A stretch of 64,000 nt of DNA from NCBI RefSeq assembly GCF_938015785.1, contig NZ_CALLWC010000045.1, positions 11,108 through 75,107 of the forward strand, written 5' to 3'. Within the stretch, counting starts at the first letter, position 1. Every line of letters starts with the position of its first letter. Shown here one piece after another: positions 1 through 8,293 of the stretch. Source of the DNA: an uncultured Campylobacter sp. GTDB taxonomy: Bacteria; Campylobacterota; Campylobacteria; Campylobacterales; Campylobacteraceae. The notes under the pieces were generated by a model. That model made no database searches and was not told the DNA's origin. It was given only the letters and a program-made list of their open reading frames with translations. Position numbers and translations under genes: made by a program.

Positions 1-668
1 ATAAAGGCGATTTTTTGCTCATCTTCGAAGTGGTAGCGCAGAATTTCGCGGCAAATTTTAAGCGACAGGCTGCTTGCGCGATCGACGGCGCCGAAAACGA
101 GCGGATGGATATATTTATAAAGCTCCTTGTACGGGTTCTCGTCGTTCGGGCGCTCGTTATTTTTCCAAAGCTTCACCACGCGGCTTAGCTCGTCCATCGA
201 AACGTTGGCTTGATCGTTGGTGTTCGTAACCGGCGAAAGCTCATGTCGCAGCGAGGTATCGACCGACGTGAGATAGCCTAGCGGCCCCATTAAAATTTTA
301 TTCGCCCCAAGCGCCATCATCGTAGCCGCCGAAGCGCAGTTTGCCGGCACCAGCGCGATCAGCTCGTCGCAGTGGTTGCGCAGGATCGAGACGATCTTAA
401 GCGAGGCGATGCCGCTGCCGCCGTCAGATTTGATGTAAAGGTAGAGCTTTTCGAAATGCTTGCCCTTGAGGTGGTCGTTGATACTGATCGCGTCGTTGCC
501 GCAAACGCTGCCCGCGCCCGAATTGAAGTAGGTAAGCAGCGGCGCGCCCAGATATTTCTCGATATTGGTGATCACCTCTTGCGTTTGCTTCATCAAGATC
601 GGCGGTTGCTTCGCCGCCTTTTTGGCGCCCTGCCTATGCGGCTCTTCGTCTTTGGATAAAAATCCCAT
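1..668 (-). CDS. ClpP/SppA-like serine proteinase (SDH_sah type), C-terminus cut by window edge
   Basis: The reading frame is open from an ATG at 668 to the left edge, so only the first 222 or so residues are visible. The start has a good ribosome-binding site (GAAAGGA) seven bases upstream. The segment KLYLYIKSDGGSGIASLKI followed by ALVPANCASAATMMALGA matches the ClpP/crotonase-like fold of the serine dehydrogenase proteinase (SDH_sah) family, in which the Ser of the CASAA motif would be the nucleophile. There is no signal peptide, and the first 25 residues are charged and probably disordered. Members are often membrane-associated or cytoplasmic peptidases with poorly known substrates. The family assignment comes from motif pattern only; the missing C-terminus prevents a length check. 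Confidence 0.7.
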   Translation of the reverse strand, partial: MGFLSKDEEPHRQGAKKAAKQPPILMKQTQEVITNIEKYLGAPLLTYFNSGAGSVCGNDAISINDHLKGKHFEKLYLYIKSDGGSGIASLKIVSILRNHCDELIALVPANCASAATMMALGANKILMGPLGYLTSVDTSLRHELSPVTNTNDQANVSMDELSRVVKLWKNNERPNDENPYKELYKYIHPLVFGAVDRASSLSLKICREILRYHFEDEQKIAF

Positions 669-1122
669 GTTTTTCCTTTCGTGTTGGTTTGGTTTTTAAA
701 TTTTATTTCATAAATAACAAGCAGCCTTAACGCTATTACATATTAAAATTTTAACGTCCGCGCATACTTGCCGCCTTTATCTTGCACTTAAAATTCTCGT
801 GCCGCATGCTAGACTGCCTGCACGATGTGCATCAAGGCTGTATTAAGCGCCCTGCAGGTCTCGCAAGCTTGGAATTTTAAAATTTAGATACAAATTTAAC
901 TGTGCCGCACGCTTTGAAATTTCGCTGCCGCGCTGCAGCCAATCTCTCGCGACACAAATTTCGGCAAACAAGCTCGGTGCTCTTGCGCGACCTGAAATTT
1001 TCGCACGCCGCGCATATTGCGATATCGCGCCTTAAAATTCCTTCGCTGCACCTTGCCGCCGTCTCGCCATCCTATTTTAAAATTTCAAGACGCTCTGCGC
1101 CCTCAAATTTTAAAATTTCGCC
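669..1122. other. Intergenic region with AT palindromes, no gene seen
   Basis: These 454 bases hold no convincing gene. A plus-strand frame at 902-1177 is open but has no ribosome-binding site, and its product is a string of low-complexity Ser/Arg/Phe residues. The word TTTTAAAATTT or close variants occurs near 745, 873, 1077 and 1107. The promoter of the 668 gene must lie at the left end, where an AT-rich stretch (about 700-725) is the best candidate. Confidence 0.5.
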
Positions 1123-2103
1123 CTACTTTTCGCCGAAGCGCTCCTTTAAAATTTTATACGCCTCATTGATCTCCTGAAGCTTCTTCGTACCCTCCTGGAT
1201 GATCTCCTCGTCCGCGCCCTTGCCCATCAGGATGTCGGGGTGGTATTTTTTCACGAGTTCGCGGTATTTTTTCTTGATCTCGTTAAACGTAGCGTCTTTG
1301 GGAAGCCCCAAAATTTCATACGGATCTCTTTTGCTTTTGGCGGAGCCTTGCGAGCTGCCCGAATAACCGCCATATCCACTCGAATACCCGCCGTATGAGC
1401 CGCTCGAGCTTTGCGAGCCTCCGTAGCCCGAACCCGCCGTGCCGCCATATCCGTAGCCGGTGCCGCCGCCATAACTGCTACTTCCGTAGCCGCCGGTGCT
1501 TCTGCCGCCGTATTTGTCCCAATACCCGCCGCTTCTTGTGCTATAGCCGTCATATTCGTCGTAAGCCGTATCGCTTTGCGCGCCGCTGTTTTCGTAATAG
1601 GTGCCGTAAAAGCTGCGCTCAAAGGTCGCGAATATCTGGCTTTGGATATGCTCCGCAATGCCCAATCCGTCGCAGATCTGCGAGATTGTGCGCCGCTCTG
1701 CCGCGCTAAAACCGCGATCGACGTAGGCTAAATTTAAAAAGAAATAGATTAGCCCAGTTTTGCGGCTCGGGCTTGGGCGGTAGGTTTGGTTATATTTCTC
1801 GGCGAGCTCGCGAACATTTGCGAGGTTTTCTTTCTCGAGCTTATAAACGAGCTTCAGCGCCTGGCGTTCGCGTTCGCCGGCGCCCATTTGGCGCACCAAA
1901 TCGTCTAAAATTTCGCTTATCATCGCGGCTTCGGACTCGCTTACGTGCCCGTCGCTTTTGGCGACCTTGGCTAGAAGCGCTACTAAAATTTTAGCCTCTC
2001 CTAGCTGCATTTGCGCCTTGCCGCGATAGCCGGAGTTGCCGAAAGCCACGCCGATCTGCGCGAAAATATACAGCGCGATTAAAAGAAATATGATGCTAAG
2101 CAC
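1123..2103 (-). CDS. djlA: DjlA-like TerB/J-domain co-chaperone
   Basis: This 326-residue protein has an N-terminal membrane segment (MLSIIFLLIALYIFAQIG), then an acidic TerB/DjlA-type helical domain (about 30-160). A Gly/Tyr/Ser-rich linker (about 170-260) follows, and then a C-terminal J domain with the diagnostic HPD in KKYHPDILMGKG. That order is the DjlA architecture: a membrane-bound co-chaperone that stimulates DnaK ATPase activity. The start is a GTG at 2103, three bases after the purL stop, so the two genes are probably co-transcribed. The long glycine-rich linker is unusually repetitive and yields several meaningless opposite-strand open frames. The J domain is secure; membrane orientation is inferred. 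Confidence 0.85.
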   Translation of the reverse strand: MLSIIFLLIALYIFAQIGVAFGNSGYRGKAQMQLGEAKILVALLAKVAKSDGHVSESEAAMISEILDDLVRQMGAGERERQALKLVYKLEKENLANVRELAEKYNQTYRPSPSRKTGLIYFFLNLAYVDRGFSAAERRTISQICDGLGIAEHIQSQIFATFERSFYGTYYENSGAQSDTAYDEYDGYSTRSGGYWDKYGGRSTGGYGSSSYGGGTGYGYGGTAGSGYGGSQSSSGSYGGYSSGYGGYSGSSQGSAKSKRDPYEILGLPKDATFNEIKKKYRELVKKYHPDILMGKGADEEIIQEGTKKLQEINEAYKILKERFGEK

Positions 2104-2106
2104 GCG

Positions 2107-4302
2107 CTAATCTTCGCTCTTTATGATCTTGGCAAACTCGCCGAAGTAAATTTCTTTTAATGCAGCAAGGTTTTTACGGACGGAATTTATGCGAAACGTT
2201 TCGCCGCCGCTGGTGCCTAGTCGCATCAAGCTTAACCCGTATTTTGCGGCCAGCTCTTTAAATTTCGCCTCGTCGCGCACGCCGAAAATCGCGCGCGAAA
2301 AGCTCTCGTCGAAAATATCTCTGCTATCATCGCAGCTCATCTCAAACTCGCCGCCTACGCCGCCCACGCACGTCATCTTCGCAAGCGTAATCGCCACGCC
2401 GCCGATACCTACGGAGTTTGCAAATTTCAAAACCCCGCTCTTGCCAGCTTCTATCGCGAAGTCCCACAGAGCGCGCTCTGCTTTTAAGCTTAACTCAGGC
2501 AGGCTGCCTGCGACGCGATTTTCTACCGTTTTCATATAAAGCGAGCCCGCAAAAACGCCCTTCGTATCGCCCGCCAGATAGACGCTCACGCCGCTAGCAC
2601 AAAAATCGCTAGGGATGATCTCGCCCTCATTCGTTCCCACGCATACGATCGCGGGAGTGGGCTGAATGCTAACGCCGCCCGTTTCGTTATACAGGCTTAC
2701 GTTGCCGCTTACGACGGGGGTATTTAGCGCGGCGCAAGCCTGCTTGATCCCCTCGCAGCCCTGCGCGAACTGCCACATAACCTCTGGATTTTGCGGATTA
2801 CCGTAGTTTAGGCAATCGGTGATGGCTAAAGGCGTCGCGCCGCTCATCGCGACCTTTCGCCCCGCCGACGCTACCGCAAGCGCCGCACCTATGCGAGGAT
2901 GGACGTAATTCATCCGCGTGTTGCAATCCGCAGCCATCGCGAGCTTTACGCCGTTTTGCTTAACTCGCATCACCGCAGCGCCCAGCATGCCGGGACGCTT
3001 GGCGGAGTTTAGCCCTACGTTAGCGTCGTATTGATCGTAGATGTAGGATTTATTTAGTACTTCGGGGTCCTCAAAAATTTTATCAAACGCCGCGTCTAGT
3101 TCACGCTCGCTCGCGCCGCAACCGCACAAATTTTGCCGCGCGATCTGCGCCATATATGCAGGCTCTTTTATCGGGCGATCCAGCACGGGAGCCGCCTCGC
3201 TAAGCGGCTCGATCGGAATAACGCCCGCCAGCTCGCCGTGCCAAAAAAGCTCCATCTTGCCGCTATCCGTCACCTCGCCAATTACGGCGGCATCAAGATC
3301 CCATTTGGCAAAAATTTCTTTGATTTTCTCCTCGCAGCCCTTTTTGGCGCAGATCAGCATACGCTCTTGGCTCTCGCTCAGCATCAGCTCATATGGGCTC
3401 ATCCCCTCCTCGCGCATTGGCACGCGATCCAAATTTAACCTCATGCCGCTGCCGCTGCGCCCCGCCATCTCAAAGCTGCTTGAAGTAAGCCCCGCCGCAC
3501 CCATATCCTGGATACCCACGACGTAATCTGTTTTAAAAAGCTCCAAGCACGCCTCCATCAGCAGCTTTTCGGCGAACGGATCGCCCACCTGCACCGTCGG
3601 ACGTAGGGATTTGTTCGCGTCGCTAAAGCTATCGCTCGCCATCACAGCTCCGCCGAGGCCGTCGCGACCGGTCTTAGAGCCCACGTAGATCACGCTGTTG
3701 CCGACACCTTCAGCTCTGCCGTAGAAAATTTCATCCTTTTTAACGATGCCCAGAGCAAAGGCGTTAACTAAAATGTTGCCGTCAAAGCTAGCGTCGAACG
3801 TCGTCTCGCCGCCTATCGTAGGGATCCCCATGCAGTTGCCGTAGTGCGCGATGCCGGCAACCGCACCTTTTAGCAGATAGCGCTGCTTGCGCGCATTCTC
3901 ACTCTGCCCTCGCACCTCGCCGAAGCGAAGCGAGTTCATATTGGCTACGACGCGCGCGCCCATCGTAAAGATATCGCGCAGTATCCCACCCACGCCGGTC
4001 GCAGCGCCCTGAAATGGCTCGATGAAGCTAGGGTGGTTGTGGCTTTCCATCTTAAAAACCGCAGCCATGCCGCCGCCGATATCGATGACGCCTGCATTTT
4101 CGCCGGGCCCCTGGATAACCCAAGGCGCCTTGGTCGGGAAGCCGCTTAAATATTTTTTGCTTGATTTGTAGCTACAGTGCTCGCTCCACATCGCGCTAAA
4201 AATCCCAAGCTCGAGCAGATTTGGCTCGCGACCTAAAATTTTTAAAATTTTTTCATATTCTTCGTCTGAAATTTTATGTGCCGCTACTACTTTTTTGTCC
4301 AT
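2107..4302 (-). CDS. purL: Phosphoribosylformylglycinamidine synthase, PurL subunit
   Basis: PurL makes FGAM from FGAR, ATP and ammonia in purine synthesis. At 731 residues it is the small bacterial type that works with separate PurS and PurQ; neither is in this window. Visible motifs include MWSEHCSYKSSKKYL (about 38-52), GPGENAGVIDIGGG, and MESHNHPSFIEPFQGAATG, which contains metal/ATP-binding residues. Glycine-rich AIRS-type repeats are present in both halves. The ATG at 4302 has AAGGGCG upstream. In Campylobacter jejuni purL lies next to mnmE, as I recall; here a lipooligosaccharide operon lies between them. Confidence 0.95.
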   Translation of the reverse strand: MDKKVVAAHKISDEEYEKILKILGREPNLLELGIFSAMWSEHCSYKSSKKYLSGFPTKAPWVIQGPGENAGVIDIGGGMAAVFKMESHNHPSFIEPFQGAATGVGGILRDIFTMGARVVANMNSLRFGEVRGQSENARKQRYLLKGAVAGIAHYGNCMGIPTIGGETTFDASFDGNILVNAFALGIVKKDEIFYGRAEGVGNSVIYVGSKTGRDGLGGAVMASDSFSDANKSLRPTVQVGDPFAEKLLMEACLELFKTDYVVGIQDMGAAGLTSSSFEMAGRSGSGMRLNLDRVPMREEGMSPYELMLSESQERMLICAKKGCEEKIKEIFAKWDLDAAVIGEVTDSGKMELFWHGELAGVIPIEPLSEAAPVLDRPIKEPAYMAQIARQNLCGCGASERELDAAFDKIFEDPEVLNKSYIYDQYDANVGLNSAKRPGMLGAAVMRVKQNGVKLAMAADCNTRMNYVHPRIGAALAVASAGRKVAMSGATPLAITDCLNYGNPQNPEVMWQFAQGCEGIKQACAALNTPVVSGNVSLYNETGGVSIQPTPAIVCVGTNEGEIIPSDFCASGVSVYLAGDTKGVFAGSLYMKTVENRVAGSLPELSLKAERALWDFAIEAGKSGVLKFANSVGIGGVAITLAKMTCVGGVGGEFEMSCDDSRDIFDESFSRAIFGVRDEAKFKELAAKYGLSLMRLGTSGGETFRINSVRKNLAALKEIYFGEFAKIIKSED

Positions 4303-4337
4303 TTTTTCGCCCTTTTCGCCGTTAAATTTAGGTCCGT

Positions 4338-4361
4338 ATGATAGCTAAAATTTTCTATCAT
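4338..4361. repeat. Inverted repeat between purL and the LOS operon
   Basis: ATGATAG at 4338-4344 pairs with CTATCAT at 4355-4361 around a 10-base AT-rich loop. It lies five bases past the stop of the last LOS gene and 36 bases before the purL start. It could be a weak terminator for the long upstream operon or an operator or promoter element for purL (TATCAT would suit a -10). There is no U-tract, so a terminator role is uncertain. Confidence 0.45.
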
Positions 4362-4366
4362 TTCGA

Positions 4367-5122
4367 TTAATCTTCGCCCTTTTTAAGATACTTCTCGTAA
4401 AGTTTCGCCTCTTTTAAAAACGCGTAAAATGCGTTAATGTTTGCCGTGATAAATCCCTTGCGCCCGTCAAAAAGCGATCTGCGCAAAATGTATGATTTAA
4501 AAAACGCAAACGGATAGATCAGCAAAAGCTTCGCAAGGCTCGGCTTCTTACCCTTCTCAAAATCCCCCTGCGCGCGCAGCGTGGAGTAGTTGTTGTTTTT
4601 CATAACGAGCTCTGCGATCGGCTTTTCGCTAAAATGGTTGATGCAGAATTTGCTCTTTTTCACCGCGCCTTTTATGATCGAAATTTGCGCGTGCACCCCC
4701 ATATTTTTATACTCGCCACACTCCTTACGAAAGAAGCGGATGTGAGTATTTTTGCGCACTAGATCCGAGCACTTGCGCCCGAGCGAGTATTCATGAAATT
4801 TAATATCCAGCGCCGAGTAATCGCTCTGGCTCATAAACTCCTCTATCTCGCCTTTTAGCTCAGGACTTACCTCCTCGTCGCCGTCGAGATTTAGCACCCA
4901 TTCGTTGCTGCAGAGCGAAAATGCGTAGTTTTTCTGCACCCCCTCGCCCTGCCAGTCGTGGTGGTAAATTTTATCGGTAAATTTACGCGCGATTTGCAGC
5001 GTGGCATCGGTGCTGCCGCTATCGACAATTATGATCTCGGCAAAATCCGCCACGCTACGCAGCATACGCTCGATATGGCGCTCCTCATTCATCACTATCG
5101 CATAAACGGACGCTTTAATCAT
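4367..5122 (-). CDS. Family 2 glycosyltransferase of LPS-core type (WaaE/KdtX-like)
   Basis: A 251-residue GT-A enzyme. It opens with ASVYAIVMNEERHIERML, carries VDSGSTDAT, and has the DGDEE metal/nucleotide motif about 90 residues in. This is the pattern of the WaaE/KdtX subgroup that adds a sugar to the inner LPS core. An upstream ATG at 5155 exists, but the ATG at 5122 overlaps the TGA of the preceding deacetylase as ATGA, the arrangement repeated through the operon, and it starts exactly at the domain. Being last in the operon, it probably acts with the other glycosyltransferases here. Donor and acceptor sugars cannot be read from sequence. Confidence 0.85.
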   Translation of the reverse strand: MIKASVYAIVMNEERHIERMLRSVADFAEIIIVDSGSTDATLQIARKFTDKIYHHDWQGEGVQKNYAFSLCSNEWVLNLDGDEEVSPELKGEIEEFMSQSDYSALDIKFHEYSLGRKCSDLVRKNTHIRFFRKECGEYKNMGVHAQISIIKGAVKKSKFCINHFSEKPIAELVMKNNNYSTLRAQGDFEKGKKPSLAKLLLIYPFAFFKSYILRRSLFDGRKGFITANINAFYAFLKEAKLYEKYLKKGED

Positions 5123-5910
5123 AGTTTGTTCCTTATCCTCGTAAATTTCAGCCAAAAATCAAAAAACCCCTCCGTGCCCAAAATGCCGATACGTTTTACG
5201 GCGTATTTGTCGTCGCCCGCCTCGTAAAGTCCGCGCTTGACGACCACCGCGCCTTTGAAATTTGATCTGGCGATATTTAAAATTTCGTCATTAAATTTAC
5301 CGTACGGGTAGGCAAACACCTCGCACGGCTGAGCGCAAATACCTGCTACGCGAGCTTTGGACGTGATGATCTCATCTGCTGCGAGCTTCGGATCGCTCGC
5401 GTAGGTAAAGTCTAAATTTACGTGATGCATCGTATGCGCGCCAAACTCCACTAGCCCGCTTGCCTGCATTTTTAAAATTTGCTCCTCGCTCAGCATCCTT
5501 GCAAGATGGGTCGTATTAGCGCGCTCCCAGTCGTTTTGCACGGCGTCCGGGACCAAAAATATGCTCGCTTTGAAATCATATTTTTTCAAAATTTCAAAGG
5601 CGCTGGTAAAGTTATTTTCAAATCCGTCGTCGAATGTGATGCAAACAGCCTTTTTAGGCAGCCGCTCTAGAGCAATTAGCTCGCCAAATTTAAAGCTCTT
5701 AAAGCCGTTTTTCGCAAGCCACGCGATCTGTCTTTCAAAATCCGCAGGTCTTAGCCGCCATTTGTCGAATTTATCGCCCTTGTGCTCCTCTACGCTATGA
5801 TACATCAGCACCCGCGCCTTATGCCAACCCTGCGGGATCCGCCACCAGTTATACCGCAGCGAAACGCCTACCGCGGCGGCAAAGATCAGAAAAGCCGCAA
5901 AATAAATCAT
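5119..5910 (-). CDS. Membrane-anchored polysaccharide deacetylase (NodB type), copy 1
   Basis: 263 residues. A hydrophobic N-terminal anchor (about 1-19) is followed by RVLMYHSV and a NodB-homology domain with TFDDG at 92-96 (catalytic and metal Asp) and HTMHH at 159-163 (metal His pair). NodB enzymes are metal-dependent and remove N-acetyl groups from sugars; the anchor would place this one on the periplasmic face. It is clearly paralogous to the gene at 8290-9102, with the same anchor design, the same RVLMYH opening and the same length. It overlaps both neighbours by four bases. The substrate is likely a LOS or surface glycan sugar, but that is inferred from context alone. Confidence 0.85.
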   Translation of the reverse strand: MIYFAAFLIFAAAVGVSLRYNWWRIPQGWHKARVLMYHSVEEHKGDKFDKWRLRPADFERQIAWLAKNGFKSFKFGELIALERLPKKAVCITFDDGFENNFTSAFEILKKYDFKASIFLVPDAVQNDWERANTTHLARMLSEEQILKMQASGLVEFGAHTMHHVNLDFTYASDPKLAADEIITSKARVAGICAQPCEVFAYPYGKFNDEILNIARSNFKGAVVVKRGLYEAGDDKYAVKRIGILGTEGFFDFWLKFTRIRNKL

Positions 5911-7073
5911 CTGAATTTTTCTCCGTTTTTATAGACGAACTCGCGCCACTCGTAAGGATCGCTGTAAAAATCGCTCCGCTCGTTTTTATCTCTTCCGTTT
6001 GGTGCGTCGTGACGTTCGCCGCCGCTCTCGCTGCATTTTTCATCAGAAATTTCACCGCAGGCATCTGCGCCAAAGCTCTCTTCGAAGATCGTCTCAAGCA
6101 TAAATTTTGCCACTCGGGCGGCATTTGCGATCCTTAGCGTCTTGGCTCTGCCGCGCTGCGCGATGTGCGCGTATTCGCCGCTAGAAAGGAGGCATTTGAT
6201 CTTTGAAAAGCAATCCGCAGGATCGTCAAAATAAACTATCTCCGAGCCATCCTCGTAAAGCCGCTCAAACCCCGCGATCTTGGGGCTAAAAGTGCAGACG
6301 CCGCATCCTAAAAACTGTGCCATGCGGTCGCTCGCACCGAGCAATTTATGAGCGCGCACGCACTCAAGCTCGTCGTCGCGATTAAAATTTATCGCGATCT
6401 TCGCAGCCGCGATCTCGCGATGAAATTTATCGCCGAATACGGCAGGCGCGCCGAGGCTCGCAAAAATTTTAAGCCTAAGCCCCTCTTTTTCGCAGAAATC
6501 GCGCAGCAAAAGCGCAAATTTATACCTCACGTCCTCTTTATAATCACGCGCTATGTAGATCACGTCGGTCGTTTTAGCGGCGTCTAGACGTCTATCAAAC
6601 GCCACGTCGGAGATGTTTGGGAAAAAGGCGAATTTCGCGCCGTATCTCGCCGAAAGATCGCGTAGCTTCAGCGCATTCGCCCAAAAAAACACGTCGATGA
6701 AGCTTAGCTTTTCGAAAAATTCCCGTTTTTCTTGCAGATGATCGACGTACCAGATCGCGATTTTGATCTTAGGAAGCGCCGATTTTATCGCCCGCAGCGC
6801 GCTAAGACCGATCTTTTCGCCCTTGCCGATTAGAAGCAGATCGGCGCCGATGTTTTCGCAGATACGCACGAGCTTGGCGTTCATCTTCTCTAGCCCGCTG
6901 TTTTTCAGCCCGCAAAAGCGCAGGCTCCGCTCCCAATCGCGGTAGCTAAAATCATAGACGAAGTGCCCGCCGCGGATGAGCCCGTGGCTGATTTTGCGCT
7001 CCATGCCGTAGAAAAAACTGCCGTCGTCGTATTCGTTGAAAATGCCGCAATGCACGATCTTTAGACTTCGCAT
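5907..7073 (-). CDS. CgeB-like glycosyltransferase (GT-B fold)
   Basis: 388 residues. The C-terminal half shows the glycosyltransferase group 1 pattern found in CgeB-like proteins: RAHKLLGASDRMAQFLGCGV, then a Glu/Asp-rich FERLYEDGSEIVYFDD and the helix CFSKIKCLL. The N-terminal half has Rossmann-like strands (DLLLIGKGE and IAIWYVDHL). The last 45 residues are acidic, Glu/Ser-rich and probably disordered. The start overlaps the end of the upstream glycosyltransferase by 13 bases. It is likely a LOS or capsule sugar transferase; specificity is unknown. Confidence 0.75.
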   Translation of the reverse strand: MRSLKIVHCGIFNEYDDGSFFYGMERKISHGLIRGGHFVYDFSYRDWERSLRFCGLKNSGLEKMNAKLVRICENIGADLLLIGKGEKIGLSALRAIKSALPKIKIAIWYVDHLQEKREFFEKLSFIDVFFWANALKLRDLSARYGAKFAFFPNISDVAFDRRLDAAKTTDVIYIARDYKEDVRYKFALLLRDFCEKEGLRLKIFASLGAPAVFGDKFHREIAAAKIAINFNRDDELECVRAHKLLGASDRMAQFLGCGVCTFSPKIAGFERLYEDGSEIVYFDDPADCFSKIKCLLSSGEYAHIAQRGRAKTLRIANAARVAKFMLETIFEESFGADACGEISDEKCSESGGERHDAPNGRDKNERSDFYSDPYEWREFVYKNGEKFR

Positions 7074-8293
7074 AACAGCTCCTCGTAGTAATTTTTAAGC
7101 GAGCTAATATAATTTTGCAGCGTCAAAGTTTGCTTGAACTTGGCATGTTTTTGCGCAAAAGCCCGGGCGGATTTGCCGTAAGTGCGGTAAATTTCATCGA
7201 TCTTAGCGCCCAGAGCTGCCGCCTCGCATAAAAACTCCTCGCTTAAAATTTCCGAAATTCCGCCCACGCGGGTAGATATCAGCACGGGCGAATAAAAAAT
7301 ACCTTCGATCAAAATCACCGGAAAGCCCTCCTTACGCGAGCTGATGACGTGCAGGTGCGACGCGCTCAGGGCCGCCGCAACGTCGTCGCAAAAGCCGCAC
7401 AGCCGCACCCGATCCTGCAATTTTAGCGAATCGATTAAATTTTGCAAATTTTGCCTCTCGCCGCCCTGCCCGTAAATTTTAAGCTCGAAATCGAATTTCA
7501 GCTCGCTTGCGGCGTGGATCAAAAGATCAAAACCCTTGATCTTATCGAGCCTGCCGACCGCAACGATGCTAAATTTAAAATTTCCCGCCGCCGCGCTTAC
7601 GCCCTGTTGCGATACGAATATGCTACTAGTCTTATTTTGCGATGCGTCCGCATCGAAAGCCCTATCTTGCGATACACTCACCCCATCAGGCGTATCTTGC
7701 GATGCAAATACAGTGCCAGTCATATTTTGCGACGTATTCGCAGCGCCGGCCGAGTCGCCGCGCGCATCCTTTGTTTCCTTGAGCGCTTCGTTTGCGGCAC
7801 CCTCCAAGTCCTTGCAGCGCGCGAGAATTTCATGATTTTCAAACTCCCGCCGCGGCTCTATGCCGAAATATATCACCTTTGCGGCGTGATTTATCGTGGT
7901 TGCGACCTTGCGCGAGGCTGCGATGACGTTTCGCACGCGATCGAAAACCGGCGCTTTGCGATCGTTGTGCTTGGTCGCAACAAGCTTAAGATTTAAAAAT
8001 TTTTCGACCACGAAGCCGATCTGTGCGGCTTTGGCGCCGTGCGAATGCAAAATTTCAAATCCGCCCGAGCGTAAAAACCGATAAATTTCAACGAACAAAA
8101 ACGGATTGTAGCGCTTATCGCGGCTTTTGTACTCATAAATTTGCACGCGAGCATCCAGACGCTGCAAAAACTCGCATCTAGCAGGCACGATTAGCGCCGC
8201 CTGCTCGCTTTTGCAAAGCTCATTTAGCGAGTCGATTACGATCTTTTCGACGCCGCCGTAAAATCTGGAGCAGCACAGATAGGCGATTTTCAT
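7061..8293 (-). CDS. Family 4 glycosyltransferase with a decapeptide-repeat insertion
   Basis: A 410-residue GT4 enzyme. The N-domain begins MKIAYLCCSRFYGGVEKIV; the C-domain has the group 1 signature FSIVAVGRLDKIKGFDLLI and the donor-binding region SRKEGFPVILIEG. Between the two domains, residues about 165-236 form an insertion not typical of the fold. It holds five decapeptide units, each with Ser-Gln-Asn/Asp/Gln at residues 188, 198, 208, 218 and 228. This matches an exact 30-base DNA period. The insertion sits at the inter-domain linker, so activity may well be kept. It is in the middle of the LOS operon, overlapping both neighbours. Confidence 0.85.
   Translation of the reverse strand: MKIAYLCCSRFYGGVEKIVIDSLNELCKSEQAALIVPARCEFLQRLDARVQIYEYKSRDKRYNPFLFVEIYRFLRSGGFEILHSHGAKAAQIGFVVEKFLNLKLVATKHNDRKAPVFDRVRNVIAASRKVATTINHAAKVIYFGIEPRREFENHEILARCKDLEGAANEALKETKDARGDSAGAANTSQNMTGTVFASQDTPDGVSVSQDRAFDADASQNKTSSIFVSQQGVSAAAGNFKFSIVAVGRLDKIKGFDLLIHAASELKFDFELKIYGQGGERQNLQNLIDSLKLQDRVRLCGFCDDVAAALSASHLHVISSRKEGFPVILIEGIFYSPVLISTRVGGISEILSEEFLCEAAALGAKIDEIYRTYGKSARAFAQKHAKFKQTLTLQNYISSLKNYYEELLCEV
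7590..7740 (-). repeat. In-frame 30-bp minisatellite, five units
   Basis: The word TTGCGA (plus strand) begins at 7607, 7637, 7667, 7697 and 7727, exactly 30 bases apart, with partial conservation around it. Each unit encodes ten residues of the glycosyltransferase gene on the minus strand. Changes in unit number would keep the frame. The units have diverged from each other, so the array is not freshly duplicated. Confidence 0.85.

Noticed and set aside
902..1177. Plus-strand frame of 91 codons in the left intergenic region
   Set aside because: No ribosome-binding site, composition without protein character, and it overlaps the djlA end.
1251..1731. Several open frames opposite and beside the djlA linker
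   Set aside because: They arise from the Gly/Tyr/Ser-rich linker codons and lack start signals or domain text.
7590..7740. Regular 30-bp repeats that could suggest a CRISPR array
   Set aside because: Units are contiguous without unique spacers, imperfect, and encode a decapeptide in a glycosyltransferase frame.
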